Shown piece by piece: positions 16,071 through 26,523 of a stretch of 64,000 bases of DNA. Both the position numbers and the translations under genes were made by a program. The notes below the pieces were generated by a model. It made no database searches and was not told where the DNA came from. It worked only from the letters and a program-made list of their open reading frames with translations. How positions within the stretch are numbered: position 1 is the stretch's first letter; each line of letters starts with the position of its first letter. Where the stretch lies: positions 1-64,000 of the forward strand of contig CAZGVE010000018.1 in the NCBI GenBank assembly GCA_964528845.1, given 5' to 3'. This DNA is from FEN-1191 sp964528845 (lineage in GTDB: Bacteria > Pseudomonadota > Gammaproteobacteria > Steroidobacterales > Steroidobacteraceae).

Positions 16071-17003
16071 ATGGCACGCCGCAGACGACACGAGGAAGAA
16101 GAGAAGCACGAGGCCTGGGCGATTCCCTATGGGGATCTGGTCACGCTGCTGCTCGGGTTCTTCGTCGTGATGTACGCGATGTCCTCGGTCAACCAGGGCA
16201 AGTACCGCGTGCTGTCCAATTCCCTGACGGAAGCCTTTCACGGCACGCCGCACGCGAATCCATCGCAGCCAAGCGGCGATTCCGGCTCCGATCCGATCGA
16301 GCAGCTGCCGCTCACGCAGGTGCAGCGCATGATCTCCTCCGGACTGCCCTCGCATCCGGTTGCACCACTGGATTCGGCGCGCGGCACGCTGCGGCGTGGA
16401 CAAAGTATCGCCGGCGCCGTCGATCCGCGTGCCCCGTACAGCACTGCATCCGCCTCGGCCTCGAGCACGAGTACCGCGAGTGTCAGTGCTGCCGCGGCGC
16501 CCGCGGTGCCGACCGGCAGCGCACGGGCCGGAGGCACGCTCGACATGGTTGCCGATGACGTCACCGCCGCGATGGGGCCGCTGATCGCGACCGGTCAGGT
16601 GCGCGTCCGCCGCTATGACACCTGGGTGGCGGTCGATATCAGCACCGACATCCTCTATGGCAGCGGATCAGCGCAGCTGTCCGGCACCGCGGTGACCGCG
16701 CTGCAGCGGCTCGCCGACTCGCTCAAGCCGTGGCCGAACGCGCTGCGGGTCGAGGGGCATACCGACGATCTGCCGATCAATACCGCCGCCTTTCCGTCCA
16801 ACTGGGAACTGTCGGCCGCGCGTGCGGCGAGCGTGGTGCACCTGTTCATGGACCGCGGCGTCGCCCCGGAGCGCCTCGCGGTGATGGGATTCGGGCCGTA
16901 CCGGCCAGCGATGGCCAACGCCACTGCGGCCGGCCGCAATGCCAATCGGCGCGTCGAAGTGGTGATTCTCGGCCGTGACAGCGGACCCGAGGGCCGCTGG
17001 TAG
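16071..17003 (+). CDS. motD: Flagellar stator protein MotD (MotB family)
   Basis: Peptidoglycan-anchored stator subunit of 310 residues. After a very charged N-terminus (MARRRRHEEEEKHE) comes the single transmembrane plug/helix with the ion-binding aspartate Asp22 in PYGDLVTLLLGFFVVMYAM. A long Ser/Ala/Thr-rich linker (about residues 110-155) leads to an OmpA-like domain (GSAQLSGTAVTALQRLADSL, LRVEGHTDDLPI, NWELSAARAASVVHLFMDRG, GRNANRRVEVVIL). The linker is long and of low complexity, which may suit a thick periplasm. Translationally close to motC. Confidence 0.95.
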   Translation: MARRRRHEEEEKHEAWAIPYGDLVTLLLGFFVVMYAMSSVNQGKYRVLSNSLTEAFHGTPHANPSQPSGDSGSDPIEQLPLTQVQRMISSGLPSHPVAPLDSARGTLRRGQSIAGAVDPRAPYSTASASASSTSTASVSAAAAPAVPTGSARAGGTLDMVADDVTAAMGPLIATGQVRVRRYDTWVAVDISTDILYGSGSAQLSGTAVTALQRLADSLKPWPNALRVEGHTDDLPINTAAFPSNWELSAARAASVVHLFMDRGVAPERLAVMGFGPYRPAMANATAAGRNANRRVEVVILGRDSGPEGRW

Positions 17004-17006
17004 CGT

Positions 17007-17022
17007 TGGCATGCTTCCTGCT
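17007..17022 (+). promoter_or_regulatory. Possible sigma-54 promoter downstream of motD
   Basis: TGGCATG-CTTC-CTGCT, GG and GC 10 bases apart, followed by CTTTT. One deviation in the -12 element (CTGC for TTGC). Predicted start near 17033, 55 bases before the preferred start of the next gene. Confidence 0.45.
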
Positions 17023-17087
17023 CTTTTCATGGGCAGGGGCCGAAACCCGGCCGATCGATGTCGGAATTCCGACGCAGGAGTCTCGCC

Positions 17088-17525
17088 GTGAACTGGATAC
17101 ATGATGTTTCGCAGGCCGCCCTGGCCGGCGCAGTGCTGACCCTCGGGCTCGTGATCCTGCTCGAGCTGCGCTCGATCAAGCGTCTGCGTCGCCTGGTGGA
17201 CGGGCACCTGTCGCGGGTCTTCGAACAATTGGACCTATTGCGCTACGAGAACCAGCAGCTGCTCGAAGCACGCGCTCCGGCCGCCTCGAACACCGGCACC
17301 GCACGGGGCGCCGAGCGGCGCAGCCGCCAGATCTCCGTCGCACCGAGAAACGCGATCGATGCGCCGGCGGTGCAGGCACCGGTTCGCGCGATGCCTGCGC
17401 GCGAGGTCTCACCGACCGTATCGCTGGCTGCCGGCGAGGCGCGATTGCTGGCTTCGCTGGCCGCCGCCCGCGCGCAGCGCGAGCGGCCGGACACTACCGC
17501 GACAGGCTTGCCAACCCGCCGCTAG
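17088..17525 (+). CDS. Small membrane protein downstream of motD, function unknown
   Basis: 145 residues. One N-terminal transmembrane helix (AALAGAVLTLGLVILLEL) is followed by a basic coiled-coil segment (RSIKRLRRLVDGHLSRVFEQ, then LDLLRYENQQLLEAR) and a disordered Ala/Pro/Arg-rich tail. GTG 17088 is preferred because CAGGAG lies seven bases upstream; ATG 17058 would add ten residues. In Pseudomonas the motCD region ends with CheW-like genes and a DUF2802 protein, also a membrane-anchored small protein, but the similarity here is only in layout and a short SLAAGEARLLASL segment. Its possible sigma-54 promoter suggests a flagellar or motility role. Function not recognised. Confidence 0.65.
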   Translation: MNWIHDVSQAALAGAVLTLGLVILLELRSIKRLRRLVDGHLSRVFEQLDLLRYENQQLLEARAPAASNTGTARGAERRSRQISVAPRNAIDAPAVQAPVRAMPAREVSPTVSLAAGEARLLASLAAARAQRERPDTTATGLPTRR

Positions 17526-17558
17526 TATCATCGGATCCGGCTGGCTACCCCGCCCGGC

Positions 17559-17577
17559 GAGCACGACCGGGTCGTGC

Positions 17578-17579
<2 letters not shown>
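17559..17579. terminator. Hairpin between convergent genes at rpoD end
   Basis: Perfect nine-base stem GAGCACGAC / GTCGTGCTC with a CGG loop, overlapping the last two bases of the rpoD stop codon region. No clear U-run on either strand, so it may mark termination weakly or protect the 3' end. Confidence 0.5.
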
Positions 17580-19761
<2,182 letters not shown>

Positions 19762-19871
19762 GGCGTCTCTTGCAATCCGCTGTCAGGGCCGAAGTTTGAC
19801 GACGCAGCCGCCCGTTCCGTCGCGTGGCAACGAAAGGCGGTGTACGAGCGTTAATCCATGGGAAGTCGCGC

Positions 19872-19877
19872 AGTATA
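19872..19877 (-). promoter_or_regulatory. Possible -10 element for rpoD
   Basis: TATACT on the minus strand in the 157-base dnaG-rpoD gap. A TTGACC lies upstream but only ten bases away, too close to be its -35; no good -35 at 16-18 bases. A separate rpoD promoter in or near dnaG is common, but this one is weakly supported. Confidence 0.3.
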
Positions 19878-19918
19878 CCGGATATCTGGTCAATCCGTGC
19901 AGAATCAAGCGTGCAGTG

Positions 19919-21769
19919 TCAGGCGCCGCCGCCCTGGCCTTTTGGCTGTGCCGCGGGCTTGAGGGTTGGGCCTGCCGTCAGCGTCTGGAGTTCCTGCTTT
20001 TCGTCGTCGCTGAGCGGCTGCAGGCGGGCCTTGTCGATCAGGACCTCCAGCCGGCCCCCCCGCACCTGCGCGTCGATCAGGCGCGCCACCGCGCGGGACA
20101 GCTCCTGCCCGGGCGCGGCATGGTCGGCGGAGAGCCCGACCAGCGGAGCGCTCGCCGCCAGTTCACACAGCCGTCCGTATTCCGGGCGGTCCCGCCAGCG
20201 TTCCAGGGTCTGCGCCATCGTGCCCGCGGGTCGCGCGGCCTGCTCCTCGAGCAGATCGCGCAGCACCACGATTCCCGGGTGCGACAGGCCCGCCAGCGAG
20301 CGGCGCTGCTCGGCCGTCACGGCCGCGGTCGCGCCCGGAAAATGCAGCGCCAGACTGATCGCCTGAGTCATGAGGCTGCCACGCCCGGTGCGCGCCGGCT
20401 CACGGGTGCTGCCTCGTTCCTGCTGCGGTGCCTTGCCGCCACCCGCCGGCGGATGCGCAATCCATTGGCGCAGCCGGTCCGGCGTGAGCTGCAATGCTGC
20501 GGCTACGCGCTCGAGCAGCAGCTCCAGGTACACGCCGGGAGCGACCTTCTCGAGCAGCGGCTGGGCCAGCGCCACGAAGTGCGCCTTGCCATCCGCATGC
20601 CGCACGTCGGCCTGTTCCGAGAGCCAGGACACGAGGTATTCGGACAACGGCACCGCGTCCGCGAGCCGCGCTTCGAACGCCGTCGCGCCCTCGCGGCCCA
20701 CCAGCGAATCCGGATCCTCACCCTCGGGCAGGAACAGGAAGCGCACTTCGCGACCGGCGCGCACCTCGGGCAGTACCGTCTGCAGCGCGCGCGCCGCCGC
20801 AGCGCGGCCCGCCCGATCGCCGTCGAACGCGAACACGATCTCGCTGACGATGCGGAAGGCGCGCCGCAGGTGCTCCGGGGTCGTCGCGGTGCCCAGCGTC
20901 GCCACCGCGTACGCGATGCCCGCCTGGTGCAGCCGCACGGTATCCATGTAGCCCTCGACCAGCAGCAGGCGCCGCAGGCCCTGGCGCGCCAGGCGCGTCT
21001 CGTACAGCCCGTAGAGCTCGCGTCCCTTGTGGAACAGCGCGGTCTCCGGAGAGTTCAGATACTTCGGCTCGCCCGCATCCAGCACCCGGCCGCCGAAGGC
21101 GATGACGCGACCGCGCGTATCCCGGATCGGAAACATGATCCGATCGCGAAAGCGGTCGTAGCAGCCATCGCCGCGCTCGCGCTCGATGATCAGGCCCGCC
21201 TCCTTCAGCGTGCGCTGCGCGGCCTCCGTGGCGCCGAAGTGCCGCAGCACCTCGTTCCAGGAATCGGGGGCATAGCCGATCCGGAATCGATCGATGATCG
21301 GCGAGCCAAGCCCTCGCGCTGTGACGTAATCGCGGGCGCGCGCAGTGCGCCCGAGCTGCTCGTGATAGAAATCGGCGACCTGCGCGAGCAGTGCATACAT
21401 GGGCTCGAGCGTCGCGGCCTGCTCCTGCGCGCCGGCGGGCGCGCCGGCGGGCGCGCCGGGATCCCGGCCCTCATGCGGCACGGTCAGTCCGAGGCGCGTG
21501 GCGAGGTCCTCGACCGCTTCCGGGAACGGCAGGCGGTCGTAGTCCATCAGGAAGCCGAGTGCGGTGCCGTGCGCGCCGCAGCCGAAGCAGTGGTAGAACT
21601 GCTTGTCCGGACTGACCCAGAACGAGGCGGTCTTCTCGTCGTGGAACGGGCAGCAGGCCTTGTATTCGCGCCCGGCCTTCTTCAGTGGAACCCGCGCGCC
21701 GATGATCTCCACGATGTCGGCGCGGGCGATCAGCTCGTCGATGAAGGCTTGAGGAATCCTGCCGGCCAT
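19919..21769 (-). CDS. dnaG: DNA primase DnaG
   Basis: Synthesises RNA primers at the replication fork. It has 616 residues. Zinc ribbon at about residues 38-63 (CCPFHDEKTASFWV, then YHCFGCGAHG); catalytic core with DRFRDRIMFPIRDTRGRVIA, FGGRVLDAGEPKYLNSPET, the TOPRIM motifs LLVEGYMDTVRLHQAGI and IVFAFDGDRAGRAAAARAL; and a C-terminal helicase-binding region from about residue 450. A small internal duplication encodes GAPAGAPAGA near residue 100, between the zinc and core domains. The ATG at 21769 gives the usual MAGRIPQAFIDELIARADIV. Confidence 0.98.
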   Translation of the reverse strand: MAGRIPQAFIDELIARADIVEIIGARVPLKKAGREYKACCPFHDEKTASFWVSPDKQFYHCFGCGAHGTALGFLMDYDRLPFPEAVEDLATRLGLTVPHEGRDPGAPAGAPAGAQEQAATLEPMYALLAQVADFYHEQLGRTARARDYVTARGLGSPIIDRFRIGYAPDSWNEVLRHFGATEAAQRTLKEAGLIIERERGDGCYDRFRDRIMFPIRDTRGRVIAFGGRVLDAGEPKYLNSPETALFHKGRELYGLYETRLARQGLRRLLLVEGYMDTVRLHQAGIAYAVATLGTATTPEHLRRAFRIVSEIVFAFDGDRAGRAAAARALQTVLPEVRAGREVRFLFLPEGEDPDSLVGREGATAFEARLADAVPLSEYLVSWLSEQADVRHADGKAHFVALAQPLLEKVAPGVYLELLLERVAAALQLTPDRLRQWIAHPPAGGGKAPQQERGSTREPARTGRGSLMTQAISLALHFPGATAAVTAEQRRSLAGLSHPGIVVLRDLLEEQAARPAGTMAQTLERWRDRPEYGRLCELAASAPLVGLSADHAAPGQELSRAVARLIDAQVRGGRLEVLIDKARLQPLSDDEKQELQTLTAGPTLKPAAQPKGQGGGA

Positions 21770-21794
21770 GGTGGCCGGTAGTCTAGGACAACTG

Positions 21795-22238
21795 CTAGGC
21801 CAGGCGAGCCTTGATGCGCGCTCCGACCGCCGCCATGTCGGCGCGACCCTGCGCTTTGGCCTTGATCTGCGCCATGACCTTGCCCATGTCCTTGATCGTG
21901 GTCGCGCCAGTCTGGGTGACCGCCTCTTCGATCAGCGCGTCGAGCTCGGCTGCGCCGAGCGGGGTCGGCAGGTAGGAATGGATGATCGCCAGCTCGGCGG
22001 CTTCCTTCGCAGCCAGGTCCGGGCGCGCGCCGGATTCGAACTGCTGGATGGATTCGCGCCGCTGCTTGCCCATCTTTTCCAGCACCGCAAGTATCTGCGG
22101 GTCGTCGAGCACGATGCGCTCGTCGACCTCGCGCTGCTTGATCGCCGCCAGGATCAGCCGCACGATGCCCAGCCGCTCCTTCTCGGCTGCGCGCATCGCG
22201 CTCTTCATGTCCTCCTGGATGCGCTCCTTGAGGCCCAT
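21795..22238 (-). CDS. yqeY: GatB/YqeY-domain protein
   Basis: Cytoplasmic protein of 147 residues, similar in fold to the tail of the amidotransferase subunit GatB, which binds tRNA; its own role is not established. Motifs: LKERIQEDMKSAMRAAEKER, LGIVRLILAAIKQREVDER, AELAIIHSYLPTPLGAAELD and TIKDMGKVMAQIKAKAQGRA. Located between rpsU and dnaG, a widespread arrangement. Confidence 0.95.
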   Translation of the reverse strand: MGLKERIQEDMKSAMRAAEKERLGIVRLILAAIKQREVDERIVLDDPQILAVLEKMGKQRRESIQQFESGARPDLAAKEAAELAIIHSYLPTPLGAAELDALIEEAVTQTGATTIKDMGKVMAQIKAKAQGRADMAAVGARIKARLA

Positions 22239-22284
22239 ATGTTCGAGCGGGCTGTCGGGTCAGTGCGGAATCGGGAACCGCGTA

Positions 22285-22494
22285 TCAGCGCGCCGGGCGC
22301 GCGAAATCGCGAGACACGCGCTTCATGTGCCGTTTGACGGCGGCGGCCTTCTTGCGCTTACGTTCCTGTGTCGGCTTTTCGTAGAATTCGCGCCGGCGCA
22401 GCTCGGCAAGCACACCCGCCTTCTCGCAGGCGCGCTTGAAGCGACGCAATGCGGCATCGAAATACTCGTTCTCGCGAACACGAACGCTCGGCAT
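22285..22494 (-). CDS. rpsU: Ribosomal protein bS21
   Basis: Small-subunit ribosomal protein of 69 residues that helps base pairing at translation initiation. Typical MPSVRVRENEYFDAALRRF, KRACEKAGVLAELRRREFYE and the basic tail KPTQERKRKKAAAVKRH. First gene of the macromolecular-synthesis operon; a good sigma-70 promoter lies about 60 bases upstream. Confidence 0.98.
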   Translation of the reverse strand: MPSVRVRENEYFDAALRRFKRACEKAGVLAELRRREFYEKPTQERKRKKAAAVKRHMKRVSRDFARPAR

Positions 22495-22557
22495 CGAAAT
22501 TACAACCTCTTGAAAATGAAGTCTTTTTGAGTAAGCGCGCGGCGACTTCGGGCCGCG

Positions 22558-22586
22558 ATTCTAAAGAGACTCCACGGAAAAGGCAA
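22558..22586 (-). promoter_or_regulatory. Sigma-70 promoter for rpsU operon
   Basis: On the minus strand TTGCCT, a 17-base spacer, then TAGAAT. Predicted start near 22551, about 57 bases before the rpsU ATG. It lies in the divergent gap shared with tsaD. Confidence 0.65.
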
Positions 22587-22641
22587 AATACCCCGCAGCG
22601 CGCGGTCCCAGCGCCGCGCGGCGCGGGCGCAAAGCTCCACC

Positions 22642-23673
22642 ATGCGCATACTCGCCATCGAAACTTCCTGCGACGAAAGTGCGGTCGCCGTGCTCGATGA
22701 GCAGCTCGGGCTGCTCTCCCATGAGCTCTGGAGCCAGGTCGAACTGCACCGGGCCTATGGCGGCGTGGTACCGGAACTCGCCTCGCGCGATCACGTGCGC
22801 CGGCTGGTGCCGTTGCTGCGCACGGCGCTCGGGCGCGCGCAGACGCACCCGACGCAGATCGATGGCATTTCCTACACGGCCGGGCCGGGGCTGGTCGGTG
22901 CGCTGCTGACCGGTGCTGCGTTCGCGCAGTCACTGGCACTGGGTTGGAAGGTGCCAGCACTGGGCATTCATCATCTGGAAGCGCACCTGCTCGCGCCGCT
23001 GCTCGAGACGCCGGCGCCACCGCTGCCGCACGTGGCGCTGCTGGTCTCGGGCGGACACACGATGCTCGTGGATGTGCGCGGGATCGGGGACTACCGGATC
23101 CTCGGGGCCACGCGCGACGATGCCGCCGGCGAGGCCTTCGACAAGACGGCCAAACTGCTCGGACTGCCGTATCCGGGCGGTCCGCAGCTTGCCCGCCTCG
23201 CCGAGGGCGGGCGGGAGGGCGCCTATCGCTTTCCGCGTCCGATGCTGGACCGACCCGGCCTCGAGTTCAGCTTCTCGGGGCTCAAGACCGCCGTGATGCA
23301 GGCGGTGCGCGAGGCACCGCTGTCCGAGCAGGGGCGTGCCGACGTGGCCCGGGCCGTAGAGGATGCGATCGTTGCGACGCTGAGCGCCAAGGCGCTGCGC
23401 GCGCTGGAGTCCACGGGCTACGCCGCGTTGGTCGTCGCCGGTGGCGTCGGGGCCAACCGCGCACTGCGCACGCGCCTCACGCAGCAGGCCGCGCTGATCG
23501 GGGTGCAGACCTTTTTCCCGCGGCTCGAATTCTGCACCGACAACGCGGCCATGGTCGCCGTTGCCGGGATGTACCGGCTGCGGGCCGGTGAGCATGCCGG
23601 CTCGAGCATCAACGTCCGGGCGCGCTGGCCGCTCGATGAGCTGCGGATCCCGGGCAGCCCCGTCATGCCCTAG
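22642..23673 (+). CDS. tsaD: tRNA N6-threonylcarbamoyladenosine synthase subunit TsaD
   Basis: Transfers the threonylcarbamoyl group to A37 of ANN-decoding tRNAs, with TsaB and TsaE. It has 343 residues. N-terminal ILAIETSCDESAVAVLDEQ, metal-binding HxxxH (His111 and His115 in HHLEAH), VALLVSGGHTMLVDVRGIG, DDAAGEAFDKTAKLLGLPYP, the late motif VVAGGVGANRALRTRL and EFCTDNAAMVAVAGMYRL. Divergent from rpsU, an arrangement common in gammaproteobacteria. The folate genes follow directly. Confidence 0.98.
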   Translation: MRILAIETSCDESAVAVLDEQLGLLSHELWSQVELHRAYGGVVPELASRDHVRRLVPLLRTALGRAQTHPTQIDGISYTAGPGLVGALLTGAAFAQSLALGWKVPALGIHHLEAHLLAPLLETPAPPLPHVALLVSGGHTMLVDVRGIGDYRILGATRDDAAGEAFDKTAKLLGLPYPGGPQLARLAEGGREGAYRFPRPMLDRPGLEFSFSGLKTAVMQAVREAPLSEQGRADVARAVEDAIVATLSAKALRALESTGYAALVVAGGVGANRALRTRLTQQAALIGVQTFFPRLEFCTDNAAMVAVAGMYRLRAGEHAGSSINVRARWPLDELRIPGSPVMP

Positions 23674-23682
23674 ACTTGGGAC

Positions 23683-24078
23683 ATGAGCGAATCCCGGATC
23701 GAGGACGTCATCTTCCTGCGCGGCCTGTCCGTGGAGTGCATCATCGGCTTCATCGACTGGGAACGCCGTACGCCCCAGACGCTGGTGTTCGACCTGGAAT
23801 TGCCCTGCGACTGCGCGCGGGCGGCGCAGCGCGACGATGTCGCCGATACCCTGGACTACAAGCAGATCGCGAAGCGCATCCTCGCCTGGGTGCCGGACAC
23901 GCAGTTCCACCTGGTCGAGACGCTCGCGCACCGGCTGGCGCTGCTGCTGCTGGCCGAGTTTCCGCTCGAGTGGGTGCGCATCAGCGTGAACAAGCCGGGC
24001 GCTATTCGGCACTCGCGCGACGTCGGCGTTCGCATCGAGCGCCGGCGTCGCGACCTTGGGGCCTCGCCCGGCGCATGA
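23683..24078 (+). CDS. folB: Dihydroneopterin aldolase FolB
   Basis: Folate pathway: converts dihydroneopterin to hydroxymethyl-dihydropterin and glycolaldehyde. It has 131 residues: IFLRGLSVECIIGFIDWERR, DTLDYKQIAKRILAWV, LVETLAHRLALLLLAEFPLE (with the catalytic Glu) and VRISVNKPGAIRHSRDVGV. Nine bases after tsaD. Its stop overlaps the folK start (ATGA), so the two consecutive pathway steps are coupled. Confidence 0.96.
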   Translation: MSESRIEDVIFLRGLSVECIIGFIDWERRTPQTLVFDLELPCDCARAAQRDDVADTLDYKQIAKRILAWVPDTQFHLVETLAHRLALLLLAEFPLEWVRISVNKPGAIRHSRDVGVRIERRRRDLGASPGA

Positions 24079-24572
24079 GCCGCGCCTTCGTCGCGCTCGG
24101 CAGCAGCATCGAGCCGGCGGCGAGAATGGCGGCGGCGGCACGCGCGCTCAAGGCGCACTTTCCCGACGCGCGCTTCTCCGCGTGCTACCGCAACACCGCG
24201 TTCGGTTTCGACGGCGCGGACTTCCTCAACGCCGTCGTGGAGTTCAGCACGACATTGCCGGTGCCGGAGCTGCTCGGCGTCCTGCACGCGATCGAGGCGC
24301 AGTGCGGGCGCGCCCGCAACGATCCCAAATGGGCTCCCAGGGCCATGGACCTGGACCTGCTGCTGTACGACGAGCTGGTGGCCAGCGGTCCTGGCTACAC
24401 GCTGCCGCGCCCGGACCTGAGCGATCGGATCTACATGCTCGGCCCGCTGGCCGAGCTCGCGCCGCAGCGCGCGCATCCGGTGACCGGCCAGCGCTTCGGG
24501 GCGCTGTGGGCAGCCTTTCCACGGGCGGCGCAGGCAATGACGCCGACACCGCCGGATCTGAACGCCGCGTGA
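24075..24572 (+). CDS. folK: Hydroxymethyl-dihydropterin pyrophosphokinase FolK
   Basis: Folate pathway: pyrophosphorylates the FolB product. It has 165 residues: VALGSSIEPAARM, FLNAVVEFSTTLPVPELL, and the signature RARNDPKWAPRAMDLDLLLY, followed by YTLPRPDLSDRIYMLGPL. ATG 24075 overlaps the folB stop; the frame is open upstream but overlaps folB there. Convergent with the reductase gene 12 bases on. Confidence 0.95.
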   Translation: MSRAFVALGSSIEPAARMAAAARALKAHFPDARFSACYRNTAFGFDGADFLNAVVEFSTTLPVPELLGVLHAIEAQCGRARNDPKWAPRAMDLDLLLYDELVASGPGYTLPRPDLSDRIYMLGPLAELAPQRAHPVTGQRFGALWAAFPRAAQAMTPTPPDLNAA

Positions 24573-24583
24573 GCCCACGCGGT

Positions 24584-25336
24584 CTACCAGCCGATGCTGC
24601 GCCCGCCATCGACCGCCAGCACCTGCCCGGTCACGAACGGCGCATCGGCGGCGAAGAACACCACGGTGCGTGCGATGTCCGCGGGATCGCCGGCACGCGC
24701 CAGCGGCGTCCGGGCGAGAATGCCGGCTTTGCGCTGCTCATCGACACCCGCTTCGGGCCACAGCACCGGACCCGGTGCGATGGCGTTCACGCGCACCTCG
24801 GGCGCCAGCTCGCGCGCCAGTGCGCGGGTGAGCATCACCAGTCCGGCCTTGGCTGCGCTGTACACGATATGGTCACGCAGCGGCCGCAGGCCATGGATAT
24901 CGACGATGTTCAGCACCGCGCCACGCGATGCACGCAATGCCGGGGCCGCCGCCTGCGACAGGAACAGCGGGGCACGCATGTTGGTGCCGATCAGGTCTTC
25001 CCAGGCCGCGAGGCTGATCTCGCCGACCGGCGTGGGATAGAAGCTCGAGGCGTTGTTGACCAGCAGATCGAGGCCGCCGAAGCGTTCCTGTGTCGCGGCG
25101 ACGAGCTGCGGCAGCGCCGCGACGTCGAGCAGGTCCAGGGCCGCGGCCTGCGCGCTGCCCGCGCGCTCCGAGCGCAGCTCCGCGGCCAGGCGCTCGGCCT
25201 CAGGCAGCGATCGGTGGCAGTGGATCATCACGCTGGCACCCTCGGCATGCAGCGCACGCACGATCGCCGCGCCGACGCGGCGCGCGCCGCCGGTCACCAG
25301 CGCGGTCCTGCCAGCCAGGCGGAGCGGGTCGGTCAT
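24584..25336 (-). CDS. Pteridine-reductase-type short-chain dehydrogenase (FolM-like)
   Basis: NADPH-dependent SDR of 250 residues. TGGARRVGAAIVRALHAEG matches the pteridine-reductase form of the cofactor motif (Arg-Arg after Gly), then LLVNNASSFYPTPVG, the catalytic region NIVDIHGLRPLRDHIVYSAA with YSAAK, and RVNAIAPGPVLWPE. It probably reduces dihydrobiopterin, dihydromonapterin or dihydrofolate. Placement beside folB-folK supports a pterin substrate. The start is 11 bases from the start of the divergent next gene. Confidence 0.9.
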   Translation of the reverse strand: MTDPLRLAGRTALVTGGARRVGAAIVRALHAEGASVMIHCHRSLPEAERLAAELRSERAGSAQAAALDLLDVAALPQLVAATQERFGGLDLLVNNASSFYPTPVGEISLAAWEDLIGTNMRAPLFLSQAAAPALRASRGAVLNIVDIHGLRPLRDHIVYSAAKAGLVMLTRALARELAPEVRVNAIAPGPVLWPEAGVDEQRKAGILARTPLARAGDPADIARTVVFFAADAPFVTGQVLAVDGGRSIGW

Positions 25337-25347
25337 GGGCGCAGCTT

Positions 25348-26523
25348 ATGACTTCTGAGGTCGACGGCTCAACGCTGCCGGCGCTGTCGGCGCAGGAGCT
25401 CCTGCATTCGGCCGCGGTGCTGGCCGCGGTGCGGGATGCGGTGGCGGCTGCCGGCGGCTGGCTTGCCTTCGACGACTACCTGCGCATCGCGCTGTACGCA
25501 CCAGGGCTCGGCTACTACAGCGCCGGCGGCGCAAAGTTCGGTGCGGGCGGGGACTTCGTGACCGCGCCGGAGATCTCGAACCTGTTCTCGCACTGTGTGG
25601 CGCGCCAGTGCGCCGAGATCCTGACTGCGACCGGCGGGGGCAGCGTGCTCGAACTGGGTGCCGGCACCGGGCGGATGGCGGCTGCGGCACTGCTGGCGCT
25701 GGACCGGCTCGGCGCGCTGCCAGAGCGGTACTGGATCCTCGAGGTCAGTGCCGAGCTGCGCGCGCGTCAGCGCGCCACGCTCGGCGCGCTGCCCTCGGCG
25801 CTCGCGCAGCGTGTGTGCTGGCTCGAGACCCTGCCCGATACGCCAATCCACGGCGTGGTGCTGGCCAATGAGGTCGCGGATGCATTGCCGTTCCAGCGCT
25901 TCGCGATCCACTCCGGCCGGTTCTGGGAACGTGGCGTGGCAGTCAGCGACGACGGAGGACTTCTCGAGGCGGATCGCGCTGCGCCCGCATCGCTGGTCCG
26001 GGAACTCGAACGACTCCGTGCCGGATGGCCGGCGAGCTACGTGTCCGAACTCTGTCCGCTGCAGGGGCCTTGGATCGCGTCGCTGGCCGCCACGCTCGCG
26101 CGCGGCGCCGTGCTGCTGACCGACTACGGGCTGCCGCGGCGCGACTATTACGATCCGCGGCGCGCGCACGGCACGCTGCGCTGCCACTTTCGCCATCGCG
26201 CGCATGAAGATCCGCTGTGCAATCCGGGTCTGCAGGACATCACGGCCTGGGTCGACTTCACCCGGCTCGCGGAGGCGGCGGCCGACGCGCAGCTCGAAGT
26301 CGCCGGCTATTGCACGCAGGCCGCGTTCCTGCTCGGCACCGGTATCGAGGCGGAAGTGGCAGCGGCTGCCAGTGACGTGCAGCGTTCGCGTTTGGCCGCC
26401 CAAGCGCGAGCGCTGCTGATGCCGGAGGAGATGGGAGAGCACTTCAAGGCGATCGTCTTCACGCGCGGTCTTGACCTGCCGCTGCAGGGCTTCCGGCATC
26501 AGGACCTGCGTCATGCGTTGTGA
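25348..26523 (+). CDS. MidA/NDUFAF7-type SAM-dependent methyltransferase
   Basis: Predicted protein arginine methyltransferase of the MidA family (DUF185), whose mitochondrial member methylates a complex I subunit. It has 391 residues: DDYLRIALYAPGLGYYSAGG, KFGAGGDFVTAPEISNLFSH, SAM-binding LELGAGTGRMAAAAL, HGVVLANEVADALPFQRF, LLTDYGLPRRDYYDPRRAHG and EEMGEHFKAIVFTRGL. ATG 25348 gives the usual start; the open frame upstream overlaps the divergent reductase gene. An NDUFA9-like gene lies nearby, so both might serve respiratory complex I; that is inference. Confidence 0.92.
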   Translation: MTSEVDGSTLPALSAQELLHSAAVLAAVRDAVAAAGGWLAFDDYLRIALYAPGLGYYSAGGAKFGAGGDFVTAPEISNLFSHCVARQCAEILTATGGGSVLELGAGTGRMAAAALLALDRLGALPERYWILEVSAELRARQRATLGALPSALAQRVCWLETLPDTPIHGVVLANEVADALPFQRFAIHSGRFWERGVAVSDDGGLLEADRAAPASLVRELERLRAGWPASYVSELCPLQGPWIASLAATLARGAVLLTDYGLPRRDYYDPRRAHGTLRCHFRHRAHEDPLCNPGLQDITAWVDFTRLAEAAADAQLEVAGYCTQAAFLLGTGIEAEVAAAASDVQRSRLAAQARALLMPEEMGEHFKAIVFTRGLDLPLQGFRHQDLRHAL

